64,000 nucleotides of DNA from Halomonas sp. MCCC 1A13316 (GTDB lineage Bacteria; Pseudomonadota; Gammaproteobacteria; Pseudomonadales; Halomonadaceae). The position numbers were made by a program, and so were the translations under genes. Under the pieces are notes generated by a model that was not told the DNA's origin, searched no databases, and saw only the letters and a list, made by a program, of their open reading frames with translations. The stretch lies in the NCBI RefSeq assembly GCF_014931605.1, contig NZ_CP053382.1, positions 2,480,001 through 2,544,000 of the forward strand, in the 5' to 3' direction. This document shows, in pieces, positions 34,529 through 43,397 of the stretch. Every line of letters starts with the position of its first letter. Position 1 is the stretch's first letter.

Positions 34529-34885
34529 CTAACTTCCCGTTATTCCTATATTAACGCTTCCGGTAGCGTTAGCGGTACCGGTACCTGAGTTATAGCTTAC
34601 AGCAGTATCTGACGCGCCAACATTGGTAAGTCCGCACTCGGTTGAATAACCGCTACCGAACACATCTGTCAAATCTGTAGCGGTTCCACCAGTAGCTCTT
34701 TCGGCAGCGACACCTGAAGCATACGACCTTGCTTCTGCAAGGCAAGCAGCGTCCTGTGCTCTGTTTGTATAATTCTGATACTGCGGAATCGCAATCGCCG
34801 CCAGAATACCGATGATCGCGACCACGATCAGCAGTTCGATCAAGGTGAAACCGCCCTGTCCTTGCTTGGCGGCTGCTCGTTTCAT
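34529..34885 (-). CDS. pilA: Type IV major pilin (short, Ser at C-terminus)
   Basis: The prepilin has a leader [12 protein letters not shown], cut before Phe1 of [20 protein letters not shown]; Glu5 is conserved. The mature form is about 106 residues, shorter than most group IV pilins, with two Cys (C36, C72) and a Gly/Ser/Thr/Ala-rich C-terminal part ending in ITGS. I choose ATG 34885 because AAGGA lies 7 bp ahead; in-frame ATGs at 34888, 34891, 34900 and 34906 are possible. The terminal Ser and the ligase-like gene downstream recall P. aeruginosa 1244, whose pilin is glycosylated on its last Ser. Confidence 0.93.
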   Translation of the reverse strand: MKRAAAKQGQGGFTLIELLIVVAIIGILAAIAIPQYQNYTNRAQDAACLAEARSYASGVAAERATGGTATDLTDVFGSGYSTECGLTNVGASDTAVSYNSGTGTANATGSVNIGITGS

Positions 34886-35171
34886 CATCATTTCCTTCAT
34901 GCTCATCGCCGTCGTCCCCTGCTCTCTCGTGCCTCTGTGGCTGCCTCGGCAGCCCTGCGGGCGTGTCACCTGCGGCGAGATCGCCGCCGCTTCGTGTGGG
35001 CTTACGCCCGTCGCCTTGCCAATAACTCGAGCCTGCCTGCGCTCGAGTCCGCTTCGTTTCGGTGGCCTTACGACCTTCCTGTCGATCACATTAATTTACA
35101 CATACCCCTCGTCGCAAGCGCTACCTACGTTGGCATGAGGGTTATCTCACTATATTCCATGTTAGCGTTAA
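34886..35171 (-). promoter_or_regulatory. Long structured 5' leader of pilA
   Basis: If transcription starts near 35171 (about 12 bases after the candidate -12 element), the leader is close to 290 nt. It contains perfect hairpins: ACTCGAGC/GCTCGAGT (35025-35048), GCGGCGA/TCGCCGC (34972-34987) and GGCTG/CAGCC (34939-34954). Two copies of a related motif, GG-n-CGTAAG-n-CCAC ending in ACGAAGCGG, lie at 35049-35075 and 34987-35009 and each can form a small GTAA-loop hairpin. It does not match the c-di-GMP riboswitch pattern I know. An RNA regulator is plausible but unproven. Confidence 0.5.
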
Positions 35172-35182
35172 GCGATGACAGC

Positions 35183-35197
35183 GCAACCGCCTAGCCA
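35183..35197 (-). promoter_or_regulatory. Candidate sigma54 promoter of pilA
   Basis: The minus strand reads TGGCTAGGCGGTTGC: TGGC, seven bases, TTGC, the exact spacing of the -24/-12 consensus. Pilin genes in pseudomonads are RpoN-dependent under PilSR control, so the position is apt. Only the TGGC and TTGC boxes match; the ACG after TGGC does not. Confidence 0.6.
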
Positions 35198-35328
35198 CAG
35201 GTTCGTGCAACGCTACGTCAATGCAGCGTGACGTGCGTTTACCAGCCGGGTGGGAATGTCACACACCGAAAGGCTAGAATGCTGGTACCGCTTAGCTTAC
35301 GCCCCTGCGGCCCAACGCCTGAGGTGCC

Positions 35329-37128
35329 ATGAACGACTACCGAACAGCACCCGACAAGACCCGTGCCCACGCCCGAGATGGCGAGAGCGCCCCCACGCAG
35401 CCCGTGGCCAACCTCGACGGCCTGCGCGGTTTCGCGCGCAGGCTGGTGGAGTACGGGCTGCTTTCACGCGCGGCGGCCGAGCGGGCGGAGTACGAGGCGC
35501 GCGAGGCGGAGACCAGCCTGCTGCAGCATGTGGTCGATAACGGCCTGGTCACGGCTCGCCAGGGTACGCTGTGCGCTGCCTGGGAATACGGCCTGCCCTT
35601 GGTCGATCTGGACGCGCTGCGCCTGGCGAGCCTACCCCCGGCAAACGAATATCCCGAGAAGCTGCTGCGCAAGCTGTGCGTGGTACCGCTCAGCCGCCGC
35701 AGCCACCGGCTAACCGTTGCCGTGCCTTACCCTTCCACCCTGGCCCTGCTCGACGAGCTGCAATTCGCCACCGGCCTGGGCATCGAAGCCGTGCTGTGCC
35801 CGGTGGATCAGCTGATGCCGGTACTTGAGGCCTACCTGGCCCAGCACGATTCCAGCATGATGGACGAGCTGGCAGGGGTCGATGACGCGGTAAGCGAGCT
35901 GGAATTTGGCGAAGGGGTCGACCTCAGCGACGAGCGCGCCGACGATGCCGCCCTGAGCGGTGCCGACGATGCGCCGATCGTCAAGTTCGTCAACAAGGTG
36001 TTGCTGGATGCCATTCGCCGCGGCGCCTCTGACATACACTTCGAGCCCTACGAGACCAGTTATCGCGTGCGCATGCGCGTGGACGGCATGCTGATGGAGT
36101 CGGCACGCCCGCCCTTCGCCATGCGTTCGCGCATCGCCGCCCGCCTCAAGGTAATGGCGCGGCTGGATATTTCCGAACGCCGCCTACCGCAGGATGGCGC
36201 GATCAAGCTGAAGGTATCGAAGACCCGCTCGATCGATTTCCGCGTGAACTCGCTGCCAACCGTATACGGCGAGAAGATCGTACTGCGTATTCTCGACCCT
36301 GCCTCGGCGCAGATCGGCATCGATGCGCTGGGCTTCACACCGGAACAGCGCGCCCTGTACGAAGGCGTGCTTGACCAACCCCAGGGCATGATACTGGTTA
36401 CCGGCCCTACCGGTAGCGGCAAAACGGTAACGCTCTATACCGGGCTGAACATCCTCAACGAGGTGCAGCGCAACATCTGTACCGCCGAAGACCCGGTGGA
36501 GATCAAGGTCCCGGGGGTCAACCAGGTCAACGTGCTGCCCAAGATCGGCCTGGATTTCGCCAGCGCCCTCCGCGCCTTCCTGCGCCAGGACCCGGACGTG
36601 GTGATGGTGGGTGAGATCCGCGACCTGGAGACGGCCGAGATCGCGGTGAAGGCGTCACAGACTGGCCACCTGGTGCTCTCCACGGTACACACCAATTCAG
36701 CCGCAGAGACCCTCACCCGCCTGGCTAACATGGGTGTGCCGGCTTTCAACATTGCCAGCTCCGTTAGCCTGATCATCGCTCAGCGCCTGGCCCGCCGGCT
36801 GTGCAAGCACTGCCGCCAGGAGGCGGAGCTTCCCCGCGAGGTGTTGCTGCAGGAAGGCTTCACCGAGCAGGAGGTGGATAACGCCACGGTGTATGAAGCA
36901 GTCGGCTGCAAGCACTGCACGCATGGCTACAAGGGCCGGGTGGGGATCTATGAAGTGGTGCCGATCAGCACGGCCATGAGCCAGCTGATCATGCGCAACG
37001 GCAACTCGATGGACTTCGACACCCTGGCTCGCCAGGAGGGGCATCCGGACCTGCGCCGCAGCGGGCTATTGAAGGTGATGCAGGGGATTACCAGTTTGAC
37101 TGAAATCAACAGGATCACAAAAGACTAA
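35329..37128 (+). CDS. pilB: Type IV pilus assembly ATPase
   Basis: This 599-residue secretion ATPase powers pilus extension at the inner membrane. Residues 30-190 form the T2SSE_N domain. The ATPase core has Walker A GPTGSGKT, the Asp box ASDIHFEPYE, the His box TGHLVLSTVHTNSA, Walker B DPDVVMVGEIRD, and the zinc-binding CKHC(R)...CKHCTHGYKG module. The C-terminus (GLLKVMQGITSLTEINRITK) is typical. GAGGT precedes ATG 35329. It is divergent from pilA across a ~420-bp spacer. Confidence 0.97.
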   Translation: MNDYRTAPDKTRAHARDGESAPTQPVANLDGLRGFARRLVEYGLLSRAAAERAEYEAREAETSLLQHVVDNGLVTARQGTLCAAWEYGLPLVDLDALRLASLPPANEYPEKLLRKLCVVPLSRRSHRLTVAVPYPSTLALLDELQFATGLGIEAVLCPVDQLMPVLEAYLAQHDSSMMDELAGVDDAVSELEFGEGVDLSDERADDAALSGADDAPIVKFVNKVLLDAIRRGASDIHFEPYETSYRVRMRVDGMLMESARPPFAMRSRIAARLKVMARLDISERRLPQDGAIKLKVSKTRSIDFRVNSLPTVYGEKIVLRILDPASAQIGIDALGFTPEQRALYEGVLDQPQGMILVTGPTGSGKTVTLYTGLNILNEVQRNICTAEDPVEIKVPGVNQVNVLPKIGLDFASALRAFLRQDPDVVMVGEIRDLETAEIAVKASQTGHLVLSTVHTNSAAETLTRLANMGVPAFNIASSVSLIIAQRLARRLCKHCRQEAELPREVLLQEGFTEQEVDNATVYEAVGCKHCTHGYKGRVGIYEVVPISTAMSQLIMRNGNSMDFDTLARQEGHPDLRRSGLLKVMQGITSLTEINRITKD

Positions 37129-37243
37129 CCAACTGATACAAATTATTGCTGCATTGCGTAATGAAGCACCCTCATATCAGGCACACTTGAGCCGATAATA
37201 ACAGGAAAGTAGAACCGACTATCGAAACTGCAGCAGGGAAACT

Positions 37244-38476
37244 ATGACAACCAGAACGGCTAGAGCGCCAAAGAAGCTGAGACTGTACCGCTGGCGCTGG
37301 ACGGGCAAGGGCCCTGGCGGGCGCCTGGTCAGCGGTGAAGTAGTGGCCGCCGAGAAGTTCGAGGTGGAACGCGAGCTGGCCAACCAGAACATCATCGTCA
37401 GGAACGTGCGCCGCAAAGGCGGGCTGACTGGCGGTATGGGAACCGTCAAACCCCGGGACATCATGCTCTTCGCTCGCCAGATGGCCACCATGATTCGTGC
37501 CGGTGTGCCGGTGCTCCAGGCGTTCCAGGTGGTGGCCGAGAGCATCCGCAAGCCGGCCATGAGTGCCGTGGTTCAGCAGATGATGAACGAGGTGGCAGCC
37601 GGCTCGAGCTTCTCCCAGGCGCTGCGCAATCACCCCGACCATTTCGATAGCCTGTTCTGCAACCTAGTGGAAGCGGGCGAGAGTTCCGGCTCGCTGGACC
37701 GCATGCTCGATCGTATCGCCATCTACAAGGAAAAGGTGGAGTCGCTCAAGGGCCGGGTGAAGAAGGCGCTGTGGTACCCCATTGCGGTAATCCTGGTGGG
37801 GGTCGGCGTCACGGCGCTGCTGCTGATCAAGGTGGTACCGCAGTTCGAAAGCCTGTTCCACGGTTTCGGCGCCGAACTGCCGGCCATGACCCGCATGACC
37901 ATCGCCCTTTCCGAATTCGCCCAACAGTACTGGCTGTGGGGCCTGGGCGGGTTGATCGCCTTCGTCTACCTGTTGCGCCAGGGCATCAAGCGCTCGCCGG
38001 CTTTCGCCTACCGCGTACATGCGTTCCTGCTCAAGGTACCGGTGCTCGGCGATATCTTCGACAAATCCGCCGTGGCACGCTATTCCCGTACCCTGGCAAC
38101 CACCTACGGCGCCGGCGTGCCCATGGTGGAAGCGTTGGACATCGCCGCCGGGGCCACCGGCAATCTGGTCTACGAGCGCGCCACGCGGCAGATCCGCGAG
38201 GACGTCTCCACCGGCCAGCAGCTCCACTTCGCCATGCGCCTGACCGAACGCTTCCCCGCGCTGGCGGTGCAGATGGTGGGCATCGGCGAGGAGTCCGGCG
38301 CGCTGGATGCCATGCTCAACCGGGTGGCCGACTATTACGAGGAGGAAGTCGACAACAAGGTCGATGCCCTCACCTCGCTGCTGGAGCCGCTGATCATCGT
38401 GGTGCTGGGGATACTGGTCGGCGGCCTGGTGGTCTCGATGTACTTACCGATCTTCGAGTTGGGCACTGTGCTGTGA
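37244..38476 (+). CDS. pilC: Type IV pilus inner-membrane platform protein
   Basis: This 410-residue protein has the usual duplicated T2SF domain: PRDIMLFARQMATMIRAGVP in the first repeat and ARYSRTLATTYGAGVPMVEA in the second, with three hydrophobic segments at about 175-200, 225-245 and 380-403. It is the cytoplasmic-membrane platform on which PilB works. CAGGGA precedes the ATG. The gene lies 115 bp after pilB, and pilD follows 9 bp after its stop. Confidence 0.96.
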   Translation: MTTRTARAPKKLRLYRWRWTGKGPGGRLVSGEVVAAEKFEVERELANQNIIVRNVRRKGGLTGGMGTVKPRDIMLFARQMATMIRAGVPVLQAFQVVAESIRKPAMSAVVQQMMNEVAAGSSFSQALRNHPDHFDSLFCNLVEAGESSGSLDRMLDRIAIYKEKVESLKGRVKKALWYPIAVILVGVGVTALLLIKVVPQFESLFHGFGAELPAMTRMTIALSEFAQQYWLWGLGGLIAFVYLLRQGIKRSPAFAYRVHAFLLKVPVLGDIFDKSAVARYSRTLATTYGAGVPMVEALDIAAGATGNLVYERATRQIREDVSTGQQLHFAMRLTERFPALAVQMVGIGEESGALDAMLNRVADYYEEEVDNKVDALTSLLEPLIIVVLGILVGGLVVSMYLPIFELGTVL

Positions 38477-38485
38477 GGTACTCAC

Positions 38486-39337
38486 TTGCTGGTTGACGTT
38501 CCCCCCGCCATTCTTTGGCCACTTGTGGCCGTGCTGGGTCTTTGCCTGGGCAGTTTCCTCAACGTGGTTATCGTACGTCTGCCGGTCATGCTGATGCTGG
38601 GCTGGCGCGCCGAGGCCCGCGAGGCGCTTGAGCTGCCCGAAGAGGAGTCGCACCGCTTCAATCTGCTGGTGCCGCGCTCGATATGCCCCCAGTGCGAGAC
38701 GCCTATTACCTGGCATGACAACTTGCCGGTCGTCGGCTGGTTCAAGCGACGCGGCCGCTGTGCTGCCTGTGAAGCGCGCATCAGCCCGCAGTATCCTCTA
38801 GTGGAGCTGGCCGGTGCCGGCCTGGCACTGGCTGTACTGGCGCTTTACGGGGCCACCTGGCAAGGCCTGTTCGTCTTCGGCGCCTGCCTGGCGCTGCTGG
38901 CCCTGGCCGTGATCGACCTGCGTACCCAGTTGCTGCCGGACATGATGACCCTGCCGCTGCTGTGGGCCGGGCTGCTTTACCAGTTGCTATTCCAGCCGCT
39001 GATGTTGACTGACGCCGTGATCGGCGCCATGGCGGGTTATCTCGCCCTGTGGAGCGTCTACTGGCTGTTCAAGCTGGTGACCGGCAAGGAAGGCATGGGC
39101 TACGGTGACTTCAAGCTGCTGGCGGCCCTGGGCGCCTGGCTGGGCTGGCAGTACCTGCCGATGGTGTTGATCCTTTCCGCCGGCGTGGGTGCCGTCGTGG
39201 GCATCGCCATTCAGCTCGCCCTGCCCCGCCTTCGCGGCGCACCGATGCCCTTCGGACCCTACCTGGCCAGCGCCGGCTGGGTGGCGCTGCTGGTAGGCGA
39301 GCCGCTGATGGCCGCCTATGTCGACATGGCGTTTTAA
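38486..39337 (+). CDS. pilD: Prepilin peptidase / N-methyltransferase
   Basis: This 283-residue membrane enzyme cleaves the leader of PilA and related prepilins and methylates the new N-terminal Phe. The zinc-ligand pairs CPQC and CAAC lie in the first cytoplasmic loop; the aspartate motifs are VIDLRTQLLPD and GYGDFKLLAALG. The start is TTG at 38486 after GAGGT. The pilD-coaE-yacG order downstream is the classical one in gammaproteobacteria. Confidence 0.95.
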   Translation: MLVDVPPAILWPLVAVLGLCLGSFLNVVIVRLPVMLMLGWRAEAREALELPEEESHRFNLLVPRSICPQCETPITWHDNLPVVGWFKRRGRCAACEARISPQYPLVELAGAGLALAVLALYGATWQGLFVFGACLALLALAVIDLRTQLLPDMMTLPLLWAGLLYQLLFQPLMLTDAVIGAMAGYLALWSVYWLFKLVTGKEGMGYGDFKLLAALGAWLGWQYLPMVLILSAGVGAVVGIAIQLALPRLRGAPMPFGPYLASAGWVALLVGEPLMAAYVDMAF

Positions 39338-39401
39338 TCGTTTGGGAAGAACCTTGTGAGGGACGCCCTGTGAGGAAGAACTTGGTAAGAGAGCATCTGC
39401 T

Positions 39402-40007
39402 TTGATCGTTGGATTAACTGGCGGCATCGCTTCCGGCAAGAGCACCGTGGCGCGGGCCTTCGCGGCGCTAGGTGTGCCATGGGTGGATGCCGATGACGTA
39501 GCCCGCGAAGTGGTGGAGCCGGGTGAGCCGGCGCTGGCCGAGATTGTCGGGCGCTTCGGCGGGCAGGTAGTGCAGGCCGACGGCAGCCTGAACCGGCGCG
39601 CGCTGCGCGAGATCGTCTTCGCCGACCCGAGCGAGCGCCTCTGGCTGGAGTCGGTCACTCACCCGCGCATTCGTCAGCGCATCGTCGCGCACCTGGAGCG
39701 CCTGCAAGCCGAGGGGGCACCCTACGTGTTGCTGGTCTCTCCGCTGCTGTTCGAGTCGGGCCAGAGCGAGATGGTCGACCGTTGCCTGGTGGTCGACGTG
39801 CCGGAAAGCCTGCAGTTCGCCCGTACCGCCGCCCGCGATGACGTGGACGATAAACAGGCCCGCGCCATCGTGGCTGCCCAGATGCCGCGCAGCGAACGCC
39901 TGGCCCGCGCCGACGACGTGATCGACAACAGCGGCAGCGAGGAAGATCTTGCCGCTCAGGTCGCCGAACTGGATCGGCGCTACCGTGAAATGGCGGCCAG
40001 CCGATAG
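39402..40007 (+). CDS. coaE: Dephospho-CoA kinase
   Basis: This 201-residue kinase carries out the last step of coenzyme A synthesis, phosphorylating the 3'-OH of dephospho-CoA. The P-loop GLTGGIASGKST is at residues 4-15; PLLFESG and the LID-region RTAARDD are present. It starts with TTG at 39402. Annotation is secure from sequence and context. Confidence 0.95.
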   Translation: MIVGLTGGIASGKSTVARAFAALGVPWVDADDVAREVVEPGEPALAEIVGRFGGQVVQADGSLNRRALREIVFADPSERLWLESVTHPRIRQRIVAHLERLQAEGAPYVLLVSPLLFESGQSEMVDRCLVVDVPESLQFARTAARDDVDDKQARAIVAAQMPRSERLARADDVIDNSGSEEDLAAQVAELDRRYREMAASR

Positions 40008-40066
40008 CCCACATGATCGCCCATAAACGCTAGAATGGGCGGAAAGCCACCAACCGCTGCGGATTC

Positions 40067-40294
40067 ATGAGCCAACACAACCAACGCCCCCTGACCGTCG
40101 CCTGCCCGCAATGCCAGAAGAAGGTGGAGTGGAGCGAGAAGAATCCCTACCGTCCCTTCTGCAGCGAGCGCTGCAAGCTGATCGACTTGGGCGCCTGGGC
40201 CGACGAATCGCACCGTATTGCCGGTGAGCCGGCACTCGACGAGAGCAACATCGACGAGTGGCTGGCCCGCGCCGACCGGGGCGACGATCGGTGA
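40067..40294 (+). CDS. yacG: Zinc-binding DNA gyrase inhibitor YacG
   Basis: This 75-residue protein has the four-Cys zinc site CPQC...CSERC and the following DLGAWADE motif that defines YacG. The E. coli protein binds GyrB and inhibits gyrase. Its stop overlaps the GTG start of the next gene (GTGA). Confidence 0.95.
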   Translation: MSQHNQRPLTVACPQCQKKVEWSEKNPYRPFCSERCKLIDLGAWADESHRIAGEPALDESNIDEWLARADRGDDR

Positions 40295-41160
40295 ACCTGG
40301 CGCCGGCACCGACCTATCGGCTACTGGCTGAACTGGAGGTCGCCTTCGATATGCTGATCGAGCGCACCGAGAGCTTGCTCGAAGCCTATGCCGCTTCGCC
40401 TGCCGAGGCCTGGGCCTTCCAGGCCGACGCCAGCACCGAGTGGCTGCGCCGTGCCCTGCTCGATTTCTGGTACACCGATGGCCAGGATGGCCGCGCCACG
40501 CGTAGCCATGTTGGCCTGGTGGCTGCAGATGAAGCTCTGATGGCCAGAGTGATCGAGGTGAATTCGGCCAAGGCCGCATTTGCCGAGCAGCTGGCTCGCA
40601 TCAAGGCCGAGGACCCTCCACTGCTGGCCGAGGCCAAGGCGGTGCTGCCGTTTCGTCATCCACAGCTGCACGACCACCTGCGCGGCAGCGGTTTGGCGCG
40701 GCTGCACCTCAAGCAGTGCTGGCGGGCCATTCCCGTGGCCGAGGCGCCGGTGGCCCGGGTCCGCCTGGCCTGGTACTCGAGCGGCCGCTCCATCAAGCGA
40801 CTGACGGTACGCGAAGTGGAAAAGAAACTGCTGGCGCTGGATAGCGATGCGCCCCACGTGCGCATTCAGCTACGCAAGCTGGCCGCCCTGCCTTCGAGCG
40901 AGCCGCTGGCCCAGGTACAGAGCCAGGCGCCGTTGATGCGCGCCAACCTGTTCTATTGCGAGCCGCTGGAAGATGGCCGCACCCGGCGCGCCATGAACGT
41001 GGCACTGCCGCTATTCCTGCCCGCGCCGCGCGGCCATCTGCCCGACCACAACCTGCCTCCGGCTACCCCACCGCAGAGCCGCACTCGCGCCCGGCGCAGC
41101 GATGAAAAGCTGGAGGAACATCCCTACCTGCCCTCGCTGCGGATCTTCCGCTACCGCTGA
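40291..41160 (+). CDS. tus: Tus-like DNA replication terminus site-binding protein
   Basis: This 289-residue protein starts at GTG 40291, overlapping yacG by 4 bp. Several segments match E. coli Tus by eye. [20 protein letters not shown] fits [30 protein letters not shown] fits IAALPQNAKL; and the C-terminal [12 protein letters not shown] fits QPLRLIIPRLHLY. Tus binds Ter sites and blocks DnaB from one direction. A basic stretch ([12 protein letters not shown]) precedes the C-terminus. Overall similarity is modest, so Ter specificity may differ. Position after yacG suggests cotranscription with pilD and coaE. Confidence 0.72.
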   Translation: MNLAPAPTYRLLAELEVAFDMLIERTESLLEAYAASPAEAWAFQADASTEWLRRALLDFWYTDGQDGRATRSHVGLVAADEALMARVIEVNSAKAAFAEQLARIKAEDPPLLAEAKAVLPFRHPQLHDHLRGSGLARLHLKQCWRAIPVAEAPVARVRLAWYSSGRSIKRLTVREVEKKLLALDSDAPHVRIQLRKLAALPSSEPLAQVQSQAPLMRANLFYCEPLEDGRTRRAMNVALPLFLPAPRGHLPDHNLPPATPPQSRTRARRSDEKLEEHPYLPSLRIFRYR

Positions 41161-41185
41161 CAGGCCCTGACCGCCTACGAAGCCG

Positions 41186-42556
41186 TTACCATGGCCATCC
41201 CGTATGGTGGCCATCAATCACGAAGGCGTGCCGATGCCGGCCTCCCGGGTGATGGTGTGGATGACTATGGGGCTCCGGCCCTTCCCATCCTTCATGCTCG
41301 TGCTGATGGTGATCATCGTGATAATGCAGATGCGTGTGTGTCATCGGCGCATGTTCGTGCTCAATCTCCATGGGGTCATGGCGCGGCCAGGCGTAGGCCG
41401 CCAGCGCCGTCGCCAGCAGCGCTAACGTTCCCAATAATGCGAACGTCCCGATTAGGCCGAGATTTGCGCCCATCCAACCCGCTAACGGATAGGTGAGCAA
41501 CCAGCAACCGTGCGACAGCGAAAACTGTGCGGCGAACAGCGCCGGCCGGTCCTCGGGTTGGCATGAGCGCTTGAGTAGACGCCCGGTCGGGGTCATGACC
41601 AGTGAGGCGCCGGCTCCCAGCAACAGCCATAGCCCGAGCAGCCCGCCGAACCCGGGTGCGCTAAGCCCCAAGTAGAGGCTCAGAGTCATCAGGCCGCCAC
41701 CCAGCAGCATGACGGGTCGTTCGGGCAACCGATCCAATACCTTGGGCAGGAGCAGCGCTACCAGCATGGAGCCGCCACCAGCCGCGGCGAAGGCCAAGGC
41801 CACCTCGCGCTCACCCAACGCCAAGCTGGATCGCACGTATACCACGGTATTGACGATCTGCATGGCACCGGCCGATGACACGGCAAGGTTCAATGCTAGC
41901 AGCCCACGCAGCCGGGGGGTCTTGAGGTAGATACGCACGCCCCGAGAGACGCGTTGCCATACGCCAGGTGCCTCTTCCACGGGGCGCGGCGAGGGCAGCG
42001 CCACCGATACGACCAGCGCCGCCGAGAGCAGGAACGCCAGGCCATTGAGCACGAACAACACATCGAAGCCCATCACGACCAGCAGCGCCGCCGCAGCCAC
42101 CGGGCTGAGCAGGTTCTCCAGGTCATAGGCGAGCCGCGATAGCGACAACGCCCGCGTATACTGCCCTTCGTTCTCCAAGAGGTCGGGGATCGTCGCCTGA
42201 AAAACCGGCGTGAAACCCGCCGAGCAGGCATTGAGCAAAAAAATCAGAAAATAGATCTGCCATACCTCGGTGACGAAGGGCAGCGCGCAGACTACGGCTG
42301 CACGCAGCAGATCGAGGCTGACCAGCAGCCAGCGCCGCGGCAGGTGCGCCGCGTAAGCTCCTACCAGCGGGGCGATGCCCACATAGGCCACCATCTTGAT
42401 CGCCAGTGCCGTGCCCAACACGACCCCTGCCTGCCCCGCCGCCAGGTCGTGTGCCAGTAATGCCAGGGCGACCGTGGTGAGCCCGGTGCCGAGCAGCGCA
42501 ATGACCTGGGCCAGGAACAGGTGGCGGTAAGCCCGATGAGCGAGTACGTCGAACAT
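41186..42556 (-). CDS. MFS exporter with a histidine-rich C-terminal tail
   Basis: This 456-residue protein has about 12 membrane segments in the first ~395 residues, with RHLFLAQVIALLGTGLTTVA at the start as in MFS_3 (EntS-like) exporters. The final ~60 residues form a hydrophilic tail with more than 15 His (THTHLHYHDDHHQHEHEGWE, then PHSHPHHHPGGRHRH). Such tails bind Ni, Co, Zn or Cu in metal transporters and chaperones. Substrate unknown; metal or metallophore export is a reasonable guess. It converges on the tus-like gene with only 25 bp between. Confidence 0.8.
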   Translation of the reverse strand: MFDVLAHRAYRHLFLAQVIALLGTGLTTVALALLAHDLAAGQAGVVLGTALAIKMVAYVGIAPLVGAYAAHLPRRWLLVSLDLLRAAVVCALPFVTEVWQIYFLIFLLNACSAGFTPVFQATIPDLLENEGQYTRALSLSRLAYDLENLLSPVAAAALLVVMGFDVLFVLNGLAFLLSAALVVSVALPSPRPVEEAPGVWQRVSRGVRIYLKTPRLRGLLALNLAVSSAGAMQIVNTVVYVRSSLALGEREVALAFAAAGGGSMLVALLLPKVLDRLPERPVMLLGGGLMTLSLYLGLSAPGFGGLLGLWLLLGAGASLVMTPTGRLLKRSCQPEDRPALFAAQFSLSHGCWLLTYPLAGWMGANLGLIGTFALLGTLALLATALAAYAWPRHDPMEIEHEHAPMTHTHLHYHDDHHQHEHEGWEGPEPHSHPHHHPGGRHRHAFVIDGHHTGWPW

Positions 42557-42562
42557 GGGATG

Positions 42563-43321
42563 CTAGCCGGCCTGCTGTGCCTGATGCTCCAGTTCACCGG
42601 CAAGTTCGGCCGGGAGCTTCAGTGCCTTGGCCAACTGGTCGAGCCAGGCCCGCTCCATAGGGTTCTGCTCGTCAATCACCGCAACGCTGATCAGGTACAT
42701 CTCGCGCGCCGCCTGGGGTGAATCGGCCTGCCGCGCCAGCGCTTCGGCATCCAGCGGGGCGCTGAGCTGCTGCTCGACCCAGCGGTGTAGCTCGTCGTCG
42801 GCGCCCAGGGCGTCGATCTGCTGGGTAATCAGCTCGCGCTCCTGCGCGTCGATATGCCCATCGGCGCGGGCGGCCATGATCATGGCTTGCAGCAACTCGA
42901 GGCTGCGGCGCTCCTGATACTCGCCTTCCAACTCTTCGACCCGCGTCCCCTCGGCCCCACTGGCGACCGTCTGGACGCTCTTGTCCTGCGAGCCTTGTGA
43001 ATTCTGGGAAGAGCTTTGAGAGTTCTGCCAGGCTTTCCAGGCCAGCATGCCGACCGCAGCAATCGCGCCGTACTTGAGCGCCTTGCCGCCGAGCTTGCGA
43101 CCGCGCTTGGAGCCCACCAGCAGCCCCATGGCGCCTCCGCCCAGCAGGCTCTTCATATCCAGGCCACCGCCGCCGGCCGATGCCTGGCCCGACGAGCCGC
43201 CTCCCAGTTGGCGGGTCAGGCCATCGAGCATGCCTTTTACATCGACGCTCCCGCTATTCCGGTTACCGCTCTGGCCACCGGCCTGCTGCATCAATTGCTG
43301 CAATATCTTGCTGGCGTTCAT
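42563..43321 (-). CDS. DUF533 (YebE-like) membrane-associated protein with TerB-like domain
   Basis: The protein is 252 residues from ATG 43321, preceded by AAGGAG. A Gln/Gly/Ser-rich N-terminus is followed by a glycine-rich hydrophobic part (about 55-95; SLLGGGAMGLLVGSKRGRKL) and a C-terminal all-helical TerB-like domain (about 135-250; MIMAARADGHIDAQERELIT). YebE-type proteins are inner-membrane proteins of unknown function, linked in enterobacteria to envelope stress. It lies 6 bp upstream of the MFS gene and is probably cotranscribed with it. Confidence 0.8.
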   Translation of the reverse strand: MNASKILQQLMQQAGGQSGNRNSGSVDVKGMLDGLTRQLGGGSSGQASAGGGGLDMKSLLGGGAMGLLVGSKRGRKLGGKALKYGAIAAVGMLAWKAWQNSQSSSQNSQGSQDKSVQTVASGAEGTRVEELEGEYQERRSLELLQAMIMAARADGHIDAQERELITQQIDALGADDELHRWVEQQLSAPLDAEALARQADSPQAAREMYLISVAVIDEQNPMERAWLDQLAKALKLPAELAGELEHQAQQAG

Positions 43322-43397
43322 CGATTTCTCTCCTTGGGAATCAACGTGCATGGCCACACCGGCTCTTTACGCGAACGGGCCTGGCCAGGCAACGATA

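Noticed and set aside
34907..35089. N-terminal extension of pilA to 35089
   Set aside because: It would put ~60 hydrophilic residues before the prepilin leader, and the region is better explained as structured leader RNA.
34886..35110. c-di-GMP-I (GEMM) riboswitch before pilA
   Set aside because: The conserved GGGACGCAAAGC core and the tetraloop-receptor arrangement are not present.
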